Both the position numbers and the translations under genes were made by a program. This document shows, one piece after another, positions 29,244 to 40,101 of a stretch of DNA of 64,000 bases. The notes beneath the pieces were generated by a model. The model was not told the DNA's origin. It saw only the letters and a list, made by a program, of their open reading frames with translations, and made no database searches. Numbering within the stretch: the first letter of the stretch is position 1; each line of letters opens with the position of its first letter. This stretch comes from Lineus longissimus (taxonomy: Eukaryota; Nemertea; Pilidiophora; Heteronemertea; Lineidae), in contig NC_088314.1 of NCBI RefSeq assembly GCF_910592395.1, positions 11,038,001-11,102,000 on the forward strand, read 5' to 3'.

Positions 29244-31612
29244 GATCCTTTCTAAGTTCAAAGATGCAGAAAGCCCAAGATGTATTGAAGACTTCATCTG
29301 AAGAATTAGCTGTTCTTCTGGCGAGACTGCAAGGTACGTAGATATGTCGCATAAACCATCGCAGTCATTTGTTCTTCAGAACAATCCTGCTGTGGAAGGT
29401 TAAACTGCATTAGTCTTAGTAGAATAAGATTAGAGGAATTAAAGATGCCCCAGTTTAAGTGTCCTAATGTCAGATCAATCTCCTCAGGTTGCTGAGCTAC
29501 CCCTGGAAAACATTGCTCCATTTGTGGAAATGCGTACAGTTTAGGCAACTGAATCAAAGCCATAGTGAAACAATTAAACAACAGGGGAAACAAATCGGTA
29601 TGCCAATTGCTAACTCAGTTACGTGTATATTATAGAATGTGTGAGGATTGAGATTTGTGTTTGTTTTCCAGTAGTTATATCATTCACCTCACTGATCCCA
29701 TGAAATTATACCTTTTTTCTATCATCATTATTGTTGCATTGCCACAGTTACAAGTGAGGAAGTGAAACAAGTGATTTCAGCAGAGATGGACAATGCCCCA
29801 AAATCAAAAACCACTGGCTTGGAAAAAGGTAAATTATATATGTACGTTTTGTCACATTCGAAGGGAACTTTGATGATTAGCAATATGCAATGCTACGCAA
29901 TTGGAAATTTTCAAATTCAGTTACAATACACCACACAGTAATAGGTACTAATCCCACTAGTGCTATTCAATGCATTTACCTTTCAAGACTGACCAAGGTA
30001 TGACGGTGTAGACAGAAAAGAGGTCGAAGTTACGCATGTTAGATATACTTAGTAGGGATCAGGTCAGACCACAAAATTTTCTTGGTTACTGTAGTCTGCT
30101 GCCTGTATTGAATGTATTTAGTGATTTACCATAATATTGCCTTTTTTACAATCTCAGGAATTTCTGGAAAGGAAACCCTAATGCAGGAGCTACAAAGGCA
30201 TTGTACAGAGCGGAAAGTCCTTATCGAGATGATGAAGAAATATGCCAGTAAGTTAAAATCTGAGGTCTAATCTGAAGACCTGCCTTAAAGGGACAATATA
30301 GGCAGCGGCTAGGTAGGCAAGATAAAGTTACTCAATGTCGCCAGTAGGGGTCTCTCACTTCTCACAGTGCGTTGAAATGATTCACGCTTGTACGAAGAAT
30401 ATATTTAGTGCTGAATCGGACATGACCCAGGGCCCTCCCTGTGTATATAAGTCGCCTGAAGATGGCCAGATTAGCGCCTCTGCTCCTGCCTATAGTCCCT
30501 CTTAAAATGAGAATCTGGTTCGTTTCATTTTGGTTGTTTTTTATTGATGTTGAAGGCCATGATGGTCCATTCTTGAGAATTTACCACCGCCGAGTAATCA
30601 TCTGTAATGCATTTTAGCATTACCGACCTACTGACCTAGATCTGTCTGGACCCTGGCCTTTAGAAGTGTTTTGCGAAAAAAGGAGGGCACTGATGTCATC
30701 TTACATAATGCTGTTGCCATGCATGAAGATTGCTACTTGGATTCCCAGCAACATAGAGCTTCCATAGAAATCAATAACCTCTAATTTGCTTAATGTTCTC
30801 TGTGAATTGGATAACCAATCATCTTGTGGATATCAGTACGTTGCAGGAATCAATCAAGGTTTGCAATGTTACAAGGGGTTCAGCACATCCCATTATTGAT
30901 GTGTTCATATGTTTATCAGTTTAGTTTATCTTCTAACTTCATTTTCAGCTGGACAGGCCATTGCCGTCAAGCTAAGCAAGAGTATCTCCAAGACAACATC
31001 TACTGTGAAGAAACTGCTGGGGACATACAACAACAATGCCGACCTGACCACCCCTTGCTTTTGAAGATGCAGTCCAGTTCCGATTCCCAGGTGCATCAAT
31101 AGAATCACTAGGACTCTACGTCAGGCTGGAACCTTACTTTCTCTTAAGGAGAGGGCAGAAGAGGAAACTGAGCTCTTACAAAAAGAAATGAAAAATGTTT
31201 CCAGATACTATTGTAGCAAACATGCTCAACTTGTCTCTGCATTGCCTATTGGAGACTGTCCTACAAACCTTGAACTCGGAGTATCTTCATTCGTAATGGC
31301 TAAGATTGTAGACATCGAGAAGCGTCTTCATGTCTTTAACACGCATTGTAAAAAATATGTCAGCTTGCAAATGCCTGAGGTTTCGTATATGAACAATTTG
31401 CAGTTTACAATCAATCTGTATTCTCTGAGGAGGAAATCTGTGAAATCACAGAAAATGTGTGCAGATTTGAGGCAGAACAGGAGATCAGTGACTATATGGA
31501 AAATTCGCCATTGCATGATGCTGAAAGTTGGTTAGCCTCTGACGTTGAAGATGGAGATGATAACACAGTTGCAGAATCTGATGATGACAATGCTGACCCA
31601 GATGTGATATAA
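29244..31612 (+). pseudogene. KDZ C-terminal exons, frameshifted
   Basis: Small exons 29244-29333, 29748-29828 and 30158-30247, then 30949-31612. The last exon starts AGQAIAVKLSKSISKTTSTV. One frame reaches a TGA while another carries TPLAFEDAVQF; later blocks (ERAEEETELLQKEMKNVSRY and the acidic tail DVEDGDDNTVAESDDDNADP) are in changing frames, so at least two small indels lie here. Stop at 31610-31612. Confidence 0.72.
30285..30505 (-). mobile_element. TTAA-flanked MITE, copy 1 (in KDZ intron)
   Basis: Reverse-complement copy of 34366-34584: ends TTAAAGGGACAATATAGGCA and TATAGTCCCTCTTAA; shares CTTATATACACAG- and GATTCAGCACTAAAT-type interior words. Confidence 0.85.
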
Positions 31613-31728
31613 CTTTTGACTGACTTTGCTTGCTTTCCGGGTCAGTTTGGTTATTGTAGTGCCTGATTAAGTGTACTTCAAATAGGTGAAATTTTACCGC
31701 TGGCCATATTTGTTGATTTACCAAATTG

Positions 31729-32062
31729 TTAAAGCGGCACTATGGAATACATGTAGGTTTTAATCTCACGTCACCCGACGCCAAATGTACAGTGAAATGT
31801 ACATAGCATATCCCGAGTACACAGTCTAACGAGTGCTCGCTATTACACTGACCTCGCAAAAGTATCTGTGTTTAACTTGCTCAAAAACCATCTTATCGGT
31901 AATTATATTCACTGAAACTTCGTAGACAATCATAGAACATGTATCTACGTACGTCTACTCTGTGCGTTTGAAAACAATCTGAGATCATGGGATTGTTTTA
32001 TGGTAAGCAGAAGTTGGACAATATAGTAAAACCTACATGTATTTCATAGATTGCCGCTTTAA
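31729..32062. mobile_element. TTAA-flanked MITE with 33 bp TIRs
   Basis: Left TTAAAGCGGCACTATGGAAT..., right ...ATTTCATAGATTGCCGCTTTAA; both arms continue into TACATGTAGGTTTTA. A different family from the 215 bp MITE. Confidence 0.85.
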
Positions 32063-32329
32063 ATATGTGTACGTTGAATCTCTATAGAGGTTCTTGGGAT
32101 TGTTCGTTCACAGTACTCCCTCTTTTCCTTCTTCCTTTTAGTATTTAACCAGCTCCCCAATTTCATAATAAATACATGTACTCAGAAGCAGTTTGTGTAA
32201 TAACAGCATAATATAGATACAGAGTATTAAACCAAAGCATTTTAAAGTCATTTTTAACCTTCAATTGAGCTTGTTAAAAATTGTTTTGCTGAATGTTACA
32301 ACACAGGAACGGGTGTGTCAAGAATTGGG

Positions 32330-32600
32330 AACAGCTGCCCTTTGCCAATTCTATGATCTGATGGTGGCGCACTGTCAATGCTTCTTGGCATACTAGAGGA
32401 TGAATTCAAGAGTTTCCGATGGTGGCCTGAACTGCATTGTCCAGGATGGCTTCTTGGCATACCAGAGGATGACTCTTCAAGATGGTGGCCTGAACTGAAT
32501 GGTCCAGGACGGCTTCTTGGCGAACAAGAGTATAAGTAATCAGGAGTTTCTGATACGGCCAGAACTAGATATTGTACATGTGCAGGACGGCTTCTTAATT
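32330..32600. repeat. minisatellite-like repeat
   Basis: Three to four imperfect units containing GGCTTCTTGGCATACCAGAG and GATGGTGGCCTGAACTG, period about 70-75 bp. Confidence 0.7.
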
Positions 32601-32754
32601 TTTCTGTAAAGCTGATGTTAGATGAGTACATACTGTGTGTTTATCTTATTGGAAAGTCAATGTGACTTGTAAACATTACCCATACAATGATAACTGCTGA
32701 AGCTGCATTAGCACGGAATACTGGATTTGACTGGTGAACAGGTTGTTCAGTGCC

Positions 32755-32987
32755 TAATGAGGAACTAAAATTACAGGCGGTGCTGAGGCACAACTCAGTT
32801 TTGACGATAGGAGGCGTCATGACATTTACCTCTAGAACAGAGCAAATGGCGACGTCATGCCTCGGCGTAGTGACGCGACGTCACAGTCATTATTTCAACC
32901 TGGCTGTGGGTCAGCGCCTCTGTATTGTAGACCAAGTTGTGCATCAGCGCCACGCCGCGGGTTAGTTTCCACGCCGGTTCCTCATTA
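32755..32987. mobile_element. MITE with TA flanks
   Basis: Ends TAATGAGGAAC and GTTCCTCATTA are inverted; subterminal GCTGAGGCACAACT pairs with AGTTGTGCATCAGC. Confidence 0.7.
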
Positions 32988-33009
32988 CTACATGCAAGTA
33001 TGTAAATCT

Positions 33010-33420
33010 ACTGGATGTGACCAATGGACATGACCAGTAATGATATCAGTTAAGTTGTGCAATATGCAATGCCTTATATATAAGCTGGATGTGACTAGTA
33101 CACTCGTCCTATACAATCATATCATTGAAGCTGTGCAATGTTTTAAGTGAATATACCACTGGACCGGATGTGACTAGAGGATGCAGAAGTACATGTCTGC
33201 AGAAATAGTGACATAAGTTAAGTTGTCCTATGTCTTAGGTGAATCTGCAGGATGTGACTATATAAGACATGTCATATACAGTGACATTAGTTAAGTTGTT
33301 GTCTTATGTGAATCTGCTGGATGTATATAAGACATGTTCTATACAGACATCAATTAAGTTGTTCTATGTCTTATGTATTCTGCTGGATGTGACTACATAA
33401 GATGTCCTATACAGTGATCT
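33010..33420. repeat. minisatellite, about 70 bp period
   Basis: Repeated words GATGTGACTA, TAAGACATGTC.TATACAGT and TTAAGTTGT, about five degenerate units. Confidence 0.72.
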
Positions 33421-34365
33421 CAGCCTTTGTTCACATGACTCAATTGCCTGCAATGGCTTTGGTAGTAGAGGTAGCAACCATTTAAATTGATGAATTACGG
33501 TTTCTAGTATGAGGGAAATGGTCTTTTTCGCTGTCGGGATTCAGGATAGACACTCATATTTTAGCGGGATTTGTGAAAATCAGGAGGGGCAGAAAAAGGA
33601 CGTCCAATACAGATGTGACAATACCTTGGACTATGCCAACTATACCAAGAACAACCGATGCGAGTGGCAAATAACAGTACAATCATATACATGTACCAGT
33701 TTTGATATCAACGACCTCTGGGATTTCAAAGAAAGGAACAAGTCACCAAAATAATCCAAAATAATGTTATTCTATCCTGATTATTCAGGCAGCATATAAT
33801 GTACAAGCAAAAGGCTTCATGTGAAGCACTATGAACAAGTCATACTAGGTTTTTATTTGCACAATTCAAAACAACCTAGTGCATTGAACAACATGCAATT
33901 TGTTACGAAAATAATCCTCCTAGGTGGCGCTATTTATTATATACAATGTACACGTCTGCTAAAAAGGAACTACTGGAAAGTAATATGATATGTTTCACAA
34001 GTGCAATGTACTCCAATGAAATAAGACACTTAATTCTTGTATTAAATGGCAACCCCACAAAAATGTAGCACCATGATATCAGTCGTAAATGTAAGGTAAG
34101 GGTGGTACAATAATTATAAGGACTGTGTGCATTTGCATATAGTGCCAGCTGTTTCAACACCACTAGGGCTTGAGTATCAGTTATCATGTACCTTCAAATA
34201 TACAATTACGCCAAGTCCACTAACACTCATTGCAATGATACATGATAACAACGATTCAAAAGTGTGGTTACACTAACAACCTGACATCAAAATTTAAAAA
34301 TAAGAACTTTTAACTTCATTTAAAACTTGATGACAAACCCTTTCTCACAAAAATATCACTGATAC
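33421..34365. other. no supported gene
   Basis: Contains an 81-codon plus-strand frame (33509-33754) with a weak CUB-like look (NNRCEWQITV ... CTSFDINDLWDF) but no neighbouring exon; otherwise AT-rich DNA. Confidence 0.4.
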
Positions 34366-34584
34366 TTAAAGGGGGACTATAGGCAGGAGCAGGGGTGCTA
34401 ATCTGACCATCTTGAGGTGACTTATATACACAGCGAGGACACTTGGTCATGTCCGATTCAGCACTAAATAATACTGTGCACAAGCGTGAACCATTTCGAT
34501 GTACCGTGAGATGCGAGAGACCTATTAGCTACTTTGTGTAACTTCATCTTGCCTGCCTAGCTGCTGCCTATATTGTCCCTTTAA
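34366..34584 (+). mobile_element. TTAA-flanked MITE, copy 2
   Basis: TTAAAGGGGGACTATAGGCA ... CTGCCTATATTGTCCCTTTAA-type ends; inverted termini of about 24 bp. Same family as 30285-30505 and 60373-60617. Confidence 0.88.
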
Positions 34585-34633
34585 CATGGTAGTTTTTGTT
34601 CGGTAAGCAGCTGATAACATAACATTTCACTTA

Positions 34634-34807
34634 TCAATTAGTGATTGTGTGTTTCCTTGTCCAGTACTCCGAAATGAAATGTCCGGGTATTGCATCTGCT
34701 GCCTGCATCAAGTTGTAAGATGAAGAATACCCCAACCACTCAATTTCGTACTGGTCTTTTTCAGCATCATATGAGTGCAAACTTTTGATAACATATTCCT
34801 TGTTGTC
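34634..34807 (-). CDS. lone chromodomain-like terminal exon
   Basis: Acceptor CTTTTTCAG|ACAACAAGG at 34808; reads KEYVIKSLHSYDAEKDQYEI, EWLGYSSSYN, HFISEYW, stop TGA at 34634. The order of aromatic and hydrophobic residues (Y-V-I-K ... EIEWLGY ... W) fits a chromodomain, which binds methylated histone tails. No upstream exon was found within about 2 kb, so it may be the tail of a TE protein or of a gene whose other exons lie elsewhere. Confidence 0.5.
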   Translation of the reverse strand, partial: DNKEYVIKSLHSYDAEKDQYEIEWLGYSSSYNLMQAADAIPGHFISEYWTRKHTITN

Positions 34808-34917
34808 TGAAAAAGAAATTAACACCTATTTAATGGTGGAAAAACAGTTTTTAACCTACAATGTAATATAGTTTTAATTTCAGCCTCTTCTTGCAGTTTA
34901 AAACCCTTTAAAACCCA

Positions 34918-35270
34918 TTTTTAGCTCAGCTGACAAAGTCAGCGGAGCTAGTCAAATAGCTATTCGATTGGTGTCCGTCCTTCCATCCATCCAGCCATCT
35001 GTAGACAAAGTTGGGCATTTTGTAATCATACAACCGAGGCACTTCAAATCTAGTCTTGCTTATAAACACCGCAGAAAATGTTGCTTACGGAAAAAAATTT
35101 GGGCGATTCGACTCAAATTCAGCTCCCCAGGGGGCAAAATGCGTAAATGAAAAAACAATTTTTTGACGCTCTATTCCAGCAGATAAAAGCTTGAAATAAA
35201 GTTGAAAAGGTCTTCATGATACAGAAGTTTTGATATAAAATAGATTAGTGTCGATTTATATCACCAGTTG
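34918..35270 (+). repeat. SINE/MITE-like repeat beginning TTTTTAGCTCAGCTGAC
   Basis: Starts with a small hairpin (GCTGACAAAGTCAGC) followed by TTGGTGTCCGTCC; same family head as the minus strand of 17105-17172. The 3' limit is approximate. Confidence 0.55.
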
Positions 35271-36312
35271 GCGGTAGTCAGCAAAACTGTTGTTTGACCC
35301 CGGATGACCCCGCTTTAAATTTCCCGCCGGTTACCTGGAGTACTATCATCAAGAAAATGGCGGTGACCTTTTTATTTCTACCGGAGCGATGATTTTGTAA
35401 GTGACAAATTTTCTTTTTTAAGCCTTTACGGAAACGTATTTTGGTACGAAACTTCACACGTTTATAGAAAAGGTCAACGAGAATGTGTTCAAATGCCCTC
35501 ATAACGATGAGTTCAACAGAATTTGGTCAAAACAACCTTCGAATGGAGTCAACTTTCTTTGCGAAATTGAAGCGACGACCTCATTATTTATCGTAATTTA
35601 TGCAGATCTGAGTGCAGCTGATGGGTGATGTTCTGATTTGTGTTCAAACTATTGGAAACTTCAGAAATTAGTTCTATTAATTCTACTATTCTGCAGGAGT
35701 ATATTATAGCCATTGATGTTGACAGCTAGTAAAAGCACGAAAACTTTGTTCAGGTTTCTCGTCCAATCACGTGACCTCTCCAACACTCGATAATGCACTC
35801 TTTTCGTCCACGTTTTAGGCCAATCTTCGGCCTGAACATGAAATCTAATAAGCGCAGTACTTAAATCAGATGTTTCTCTCGCCTTGAAAACATTCCTGGG
35901 TAAAATCCATTGAGATTAGCCGAGTTAATCCACTTTTTCCGTGCCTAAAATCTCTGCCGCTGAATTCTATAAATAGAAACTATTAACATCGCGGCAGTGT
36001 TGTTCCCATTGTGCGCCCTCCCACTTCACACCATGTCAGGAACTTTTACGGAGAGAGAGGGCGTGCGGTAAGAAGAATGGCCAAAATGACGTCACGTTTT
36101 CCTGGCAATGTCGCCATTGGGAAAGCATCTTTAATTCAGACAACGTTCGTTCGTTCGTTCGTTAGTGAATTCCTCCCGCTAGAATCGAGAAACCCTTATA
36201 AAAGGTCGTTGTATTTACAGTCTCTGGCGATATATAGTCTGTGGCATATTAAGTTGCATAGCGAGTTGGCCCTGTCAGTGTTTGATTTTAATGAAATTAT
36301 AGGAGTATTTCG
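35271..36312. other. no supported gene
   Basis: Includes a (GTTC)n-like microsatellite near 36145-36165 and a TGACGTCA word near 36088. No exon recognised. Confidence 0.4.
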
Positions 36313-36560
36313 AATACTTGACTTGCCAAACTCAGCTCGATGCCGAACTGCAGCGCCACTCGCGGACAAAGATAGAACAACTCGACATTTTTTTCACCGG
36401 TTTTCTCGCTGCGCATGCGTACCAGCGGAAATCAACAAAAGATGACGCTGGTACGCATGCGCAGCGAGAAAACCGGTGAAAAAAATGTCGAGTTGTTCTA
36501 TCTTTGTCCGCGAGTGGCGCTGCAGTTCGGCGTCGCGCTGAGTTTGGCAAGTCAAGTATT
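36313..36560. repeat. near-perfect 115 bp-arm hairpin (foldback MITE)
   Basis: Left arm 36313-36427 and right arm 36446-36560 are almost exactly complementary (for example CTGGTACGCATGCGCAGCGA against its complement), separated by an 18 bp loop. Long frames on both strands here are consequences of the palindrome. Confidence 0.93.
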
Positions 36561-36596
36561 GAGGTTGTGTTAATATTTTTGGTGTTGCCATTCAGT

Positions 36597-36620
36597 GGGT
36601 GAGGTCAAGTCTTGAGTAAA
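36597..36620 (+). repeat. left TIR of Harbinger at 36597-39443
   Basis: GGGTGAGGTCAAGTCTTGAG and on; followed inward by GAGTTTAC/GAGTAAAC words. Confidence 0.88.
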
Positions 36621-36888
36621 ACCGGATTGAGTTAACTTTGAGTTTACATTGAGTTAACCTGAGCTCTTTACCCCAGATACAGGTAAACTCTGAGTAAACT
36701 CTTAGTATACCTTAGGGTAACTCTAAAGTAACTATAAGATAACTCCTTAGTAACCCTTGGGAATTCCCCATTTCTACACACAGATTCCTTGAATCTTTAC
36801 TCTGATAAGCACATGCTTCATGTGCATGCTCTATGTCATAAGCAGTGCTACTTGTATTATTCCGAAGTACAGACACACAGAAAGAAGT

Positions 36889-37740
36889 ATGACTGCCTCC
36901 AGTATGGACCAAGGGAAGAAAAGATTTCGTTGGAATGAACAGAAAATGATCGAGGCTCTAAGTTACCTCACTGATAATCATGAACGGTTCAAGCAGGCCA
37001 AAAGAAATCAAACAGTTAGTGAGTTTTTCAATGAGGTAGGAGATCTTTTTTCTGTGGCAGGAACTGTTGTTGAAAACATGGTCAAAAATCTGGCTAAAGA
37101 GTTCCGTACGGTCATCAAGGAGAACATGAAGTCGGGGACTGGCACTGATGAACTACGGCCAAGTCTGAAATTGAGGGACTCGGAGGAACTTTTTGATTGC
37201 TTTCAGACTTACTATGACTTGTACTTTCCAAAAGGGGGAGCAGCACGTCCAGATGTCGTCATTACACCAACATCTGGTGTAGTCAAACCAGTCCAACTTT
37301 TCAAGGCGGGAAAGAAACGGTCCATCAGCCCATGCCCATCATCAGTAGATTTGGGAGACGAAGATTTGGAGATTGACGAGGGGCCTGTTGCATGTAGTAG
37401 CCGCAGTTCTACCCCCACTGCCTCTGGATCTGCACGTGTGACAACTCAAGGTCGTGAAAAAGCTACAACAAGTTCAGGATCAAAGAAAGCAAAGCCTGAT
37501 CTCCTGGATTCAGCTGTTAATGCGCAAGAGAAATACCTGGAGATACTGCAGAAACAAAATGCAATCCTTCAATCCCTTGTTGGGGAAGTTCGCTTGATCA
37601 GGGAAGCATTTGCTCACTCCACTGGAATCCAGTTTGAAACGTTGTCTTGGATAACGTTTCGGATATGGATTAAAACATTTCGATTGATCGAGAGAAACTT
37701 CTTTGAAAGAACAAGTTATTTTCTCGTTTATGATACATAA
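36889..37740 (+). CDS. Myb/SANT-like protein of the second Harbinger
   Basis: Opens MTASSMDQGKKRFRWNEQKM; a trihelix/Myb-like region RFRWNEQKMIEALSYLTDNH, ending near LFDCFQTYYDLYF, is followed by a Ser/Thr-rich, acidic linker and a coiled coil (AQEKYLEILQKQNAILQSLV). The last ~40 codons (after HSTG) look unlike protein of this family and may be read-through of an intron or 3' region. An in-frame ATG 23 codons upstream is less likely because the intervening residues are not conserved in type. Expected role: binding of element ends. Confidence 0.75.
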   Translation: MTASSMDQGKKRFRWNEQKMIEALSYLTDNHERFKQAKRNQTVSEFFNEVGDLFSVAGTVVENMVKNLAKEFRTVIKENMKSGTGTDELRPSLKLRDSEELFDCFQTYYDLYFPKGGAARPDVVITPTSGVVKPVQLFKAGKKRSISPCPSSVDLGDEDLEIDEGPVACSSRSSTPTASGSARVTTQGREKATTSSGSKKAKPDLLDSAVNAQEKYLEILQKQNAILQSLVGEVRLIREAFAHSTGIQFETLSWITFRIWIKTFRLIERNFFERTSYFLVYDT

Positions 37741-38181
37741 CTGTGCTGAATACAGGATACTTACAGGACATTCCTACATTCCGATAAAGACGCGTCTCAT
37801 TCATAAAACTGGTAAAAACACAAACTGATGGTGTGTAACATTTAGCAAGAGTATTTGCGATTGGACATTTTTCTGTTTACTGGCGTATCCATGAGTAATT
37901 ATCAATATCATGATTAATTAAGAATGATTCTTGATTCTATCCACTGACTAGCACTTGCCTTAATCATATTTTGTACCGGCATATTTTAGTTGTTTCTCGT
38001 GTAGAGGTAAGAAATGAAAGCAAAAATATTTTTTGATGGAAGATAATCACCGTCTTTAGAGTACAGGTTGTGCATTTTGCTTAGAGTTTTTATTGAACAA
38101 AGTTCAGAGTTAATACAAACTATTATCTTTGTTTTCTATAACTTAGTAATTAGGTTTATCTTGGGGTTGTGACCACAGATG

Positions 38182-39141
38182 TTACCCCAAGAAATTGGTG
38201 TATCGATTATGTAACACACAAGTTGCAATGGTACATTTGGCAGCAAATAAGGGGCCATACTTGGCAGGATACCTATTCTCCTTCATTTGATTCATGCGCC
38301 ATTTGAGTTCAGATGCCCCAATGGTACGTTCAACAATTTGACGAATTCTGGTACAGCGATTGTTGAAAGCGAACTGGTCTGGTTGAAGGTTATTTCCTAT
38401 AAATGGGACCAAAACAGCAGGATGCAAATTCCGGTAAGCAGCATCACCAAGCACAACATCATCGTCCGGAAGTTGATCCAAGTATCTCATGAAGTCATCA
38501 CCCCATTCTGTAGCAGTCTTGTCATGTGTTGCTCCTGGAAGCCCTGTGATGAGATGACGTACTCTGCCAAACTTGTCAACAATATACTGGGTGTTTATAG
38601 AGTCACAGCTTTTACCAGGCCGGCCACAGTAGTAAGCGTCTCCAGCATGATCTGGACGCTGAATTTTTATGATTACACCATCCAAATACATGACAACATG
38701 TTTTTCAACACCATCTATATCCCGAAGGCTAGTGCTTAACTGGTCAAGTTCTTCCCTCCGTGGAAATGCAATGTGCTCGCCAGCTATATCCATAAAGAAG
38801 TCTGAAACTTCCCTACTGTGTAATATGGCTGTTGATTTGGCTATACCCTGTGTGTATCCAATTTGTCGGTGGTAGCCACCAGAGGCCAAATACAGCAAAA
38901 ATGTCTCCATTCTCTTCACAGAGAATAAATACCTCCTGTTTCCTCCTCCTTGTTGTTGTCTCCAATTATGGTATTCCGCACATATTTCATCGAATTGTCC
39001 ATCTGTTAGCCGTAAATGTCTGTGCACCGGTTCTTCACTATAAGCTGACCTCCTAAAATAATTCTCATGCCTTTGTTGGGCAAGAGCATGAACATAGACT
39101 GGCATAAAAAACATGTCTGACAGGTTCTTTCTTGCCTCCAA
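38182..39141 (-). CDS. Harbinger transposase (DDE_Tnp_4)
   Basis: 319 residues, single uninterrupted exon. N-terminal helices with QFDEICAEYHNWRQQQ and ETFLLYLASGGYHRQIG; catalytic region with Asp154 (MYLDGVIIKI), YYCGRPGKSCDSINTQYIVD, Asp207 (GATHDKTATEWG), VLGDAAYRNLHPAVLVPF and Glu271 (RQIVERTIGASELKWRM). Slightly shorter than HARBI1; the ATG at 39141 is the first in frame, and a preceding exon cannot be excluded. All three acidic residues are present, so it may be active. Confidence 0.9.
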   Translation of the reverse strand: MEARKNLSDMFFMPVYVHALAQQRHENYFRRSAYSEEPVHRHLRLTDGQFDEICAEYHNWRQQQGGGNRRYLFSVKRMETFLLYLASGGYHRQIGYTQGIAKSTAILHSREVSDFFMDIAGEHIAFPRREELDQLSTSLRDIDGVEKHVVMYLDGVIIKIQRPDHAGDAYYCGRPGKSCDSINTQYIVDKFGRVRHLITGLPGATHDKTATEWGDDFMRYLDQLPDDDVVLGDAAYRNLHPAVLVPFIGNNLQPDQFAFNNRCTRIRQIVERTIGASELKWRMNQMKENRYPAKYGPLFAAKCTIATCVLHNRYTNFLG

Positions 39142-39419
39142 ATGGTTACCCCAAACTTGACTTCTTTCCGAGTAAACTATGAGTTAACACCCATAGTGTA
39201 AAGATTACCCTAATGCATTTTTCCTTCTACTTTTAACAAAGATGGCTGCTTTGCTCAGGTAGACTTTACCCTGGGGTATAATTTGAGTAAAACTTACCAA
39301 CTTACCAGCGTTTACTCCGGGTTAACTCAAGGTAAACTTTACCCTCGGAGAGAAGTCAAGTTTTGAGTTTATTAGGGGTTACCTTTACCCTAGGGTAAAA
39401 ATCTCAGGGTTATCTTTAC

Positions 39420-39443
39420 TTTACTTAAAACTTGACCTCACCC
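39420..39443 (-). repeat. right TIR of Harbinger at 36597-39443
   Basis: Ends ACTTGACCTCACCC; preceded by TTTACCCTAGGGTAAA-type subterminal palindromic words. Confidence 0.88.
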
Positions 39444-39480
39444 AGTGTCGTGTGTGTAGTGTAATAGGTCAGTACCCTCA

Positions 39481-39708
39481 CCGAAAAGCAGTGTGATATC
39501 AGTCAGGATTCAGTCAGGTTGCAGTGTTACCTCACATTTTTATGGCAGTGTTGAAATCAGTGGAAAGCAGTCATAGGGAGTGTTTTTCAGTCACGCAATA
39601 CCAAAGCATACAGTTATACAGCAATCAAAAATAGAGGTTAGGGAGTCAGACATAAGCAGTGGTAAGACAGTCAAAATCAGTGGTAAGGCAGTCAAAAGTA
39701 GTGCTCAT
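39481..39708 (+). repeat. left CAGTG/CAGTC array
   Basis: At least a dozen CAGTG or CAGTC words in plus orientation, for example AAGCAGTGTGATATCAGTC and CAAAATCAGTGGTAAGGCAG. Confidence 0.85.
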
Positions 39709-39742
39709 TAGACCATATCCACAACTCCGTGGATATGGTCTA
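39709..39742. repeat. short perfect hairpin
   Basis: TAGACCATATCCAC and GTGGATATGGTCTA around a 6 bp loop. Confidence 0.9.
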
Positions 39743-40101
39743 TTGTTTTTACTGAGCCGATCGCCAGGACCCGAGGGATGTGGTTTTCGACACGTATCTC
39801 CGAAACTGCCGCACGGAACGAACTGAAATTTAGTTAGGTTACGTTTCATAACCTGCTAACGAACAACGTGTACTTTATTTTTGCAGCCATTGCTTACTTT
39901 TTTAGTTTTCGGGTGATTTTTGATGAAAATCGCCGGTTCTGAACCGTTCCGGTAATAGCACTGCCTCCCGCGTTTTTACCGATTAGGCAAGTTGCTCAAC
40001 GTTGATCTGTCCCCGACCTGAACAGGTGGGAGGATACCCGCTACATGGAAGAGCCAACAGACATTTCGTCTATGCATTCTAGACTGGGTGAGTGTGATTT
40101 T

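Larger units (their letters stand above)
20673..31612 (+). pseudogene. KDZ (Kyakuja-Dileera-Zisupton) transposase gene, spliced, interrupted
   Basis: A long multi-exon gene assembled by eye from GT/AG borders with consistent phases: 20673-21072, 21408-24768 (with insertion), 25116-25224, 25577-25803, 26148-26265, 26528-26701, 27083-27219, 27540-27644, 28075-28158, 28441-28621, 29244-29333, 29748-29828, 30158-30247, 30949-31612. Known KDZ features present: N-terminal cysteine cluster, VVDSKG/GRHHTVVVKFCKC region, D-x-NFGL, MYDVVCMLE, HCYGHKFACQ, YSPRRNPGF and GESLERLWSYLRNFS. KDZ proteins are DDE-type transposases of large eukaryotic DNA transposons. Damage: a MITE in exon 1, a Harbinger in exon 2, a TAAG insertion near 26216 giving a stop, and frameshifts in the last exon. 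No terminal inverted repeats of the KDZ element itself were recognised. Confidence 0.85.
36597..39443. mobile_element. second apparently intact Harbinger transposon
   Basis: Termini GGGTGAGGTCAAGTCTTGAG and CTTAAAACTTGACCTCACCC (two mismatches), flanked by AGT at 36594-36596 and 39444-39446. Subterminal regions are filled with GAGTAAA/GGTTAACT words on both sides. Myb/SANT-like gene on plus and DDE transposase on minus converge. TIR and protein sequences differ from the element at 21639, so this is another family. Confidence 0.9.

Noticed and set aside
33509-33754. Possible CUB-like fragment
   Set aside because: Only a few matching positions, too short and without neighbouring exons or signal sequence.
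36011-36591. Overlapping open frames on both strands (up to 144 codons)
   Set aside because: They mirror each other because the region is a 115 bp-arm palindrome; no domain or codon bias.
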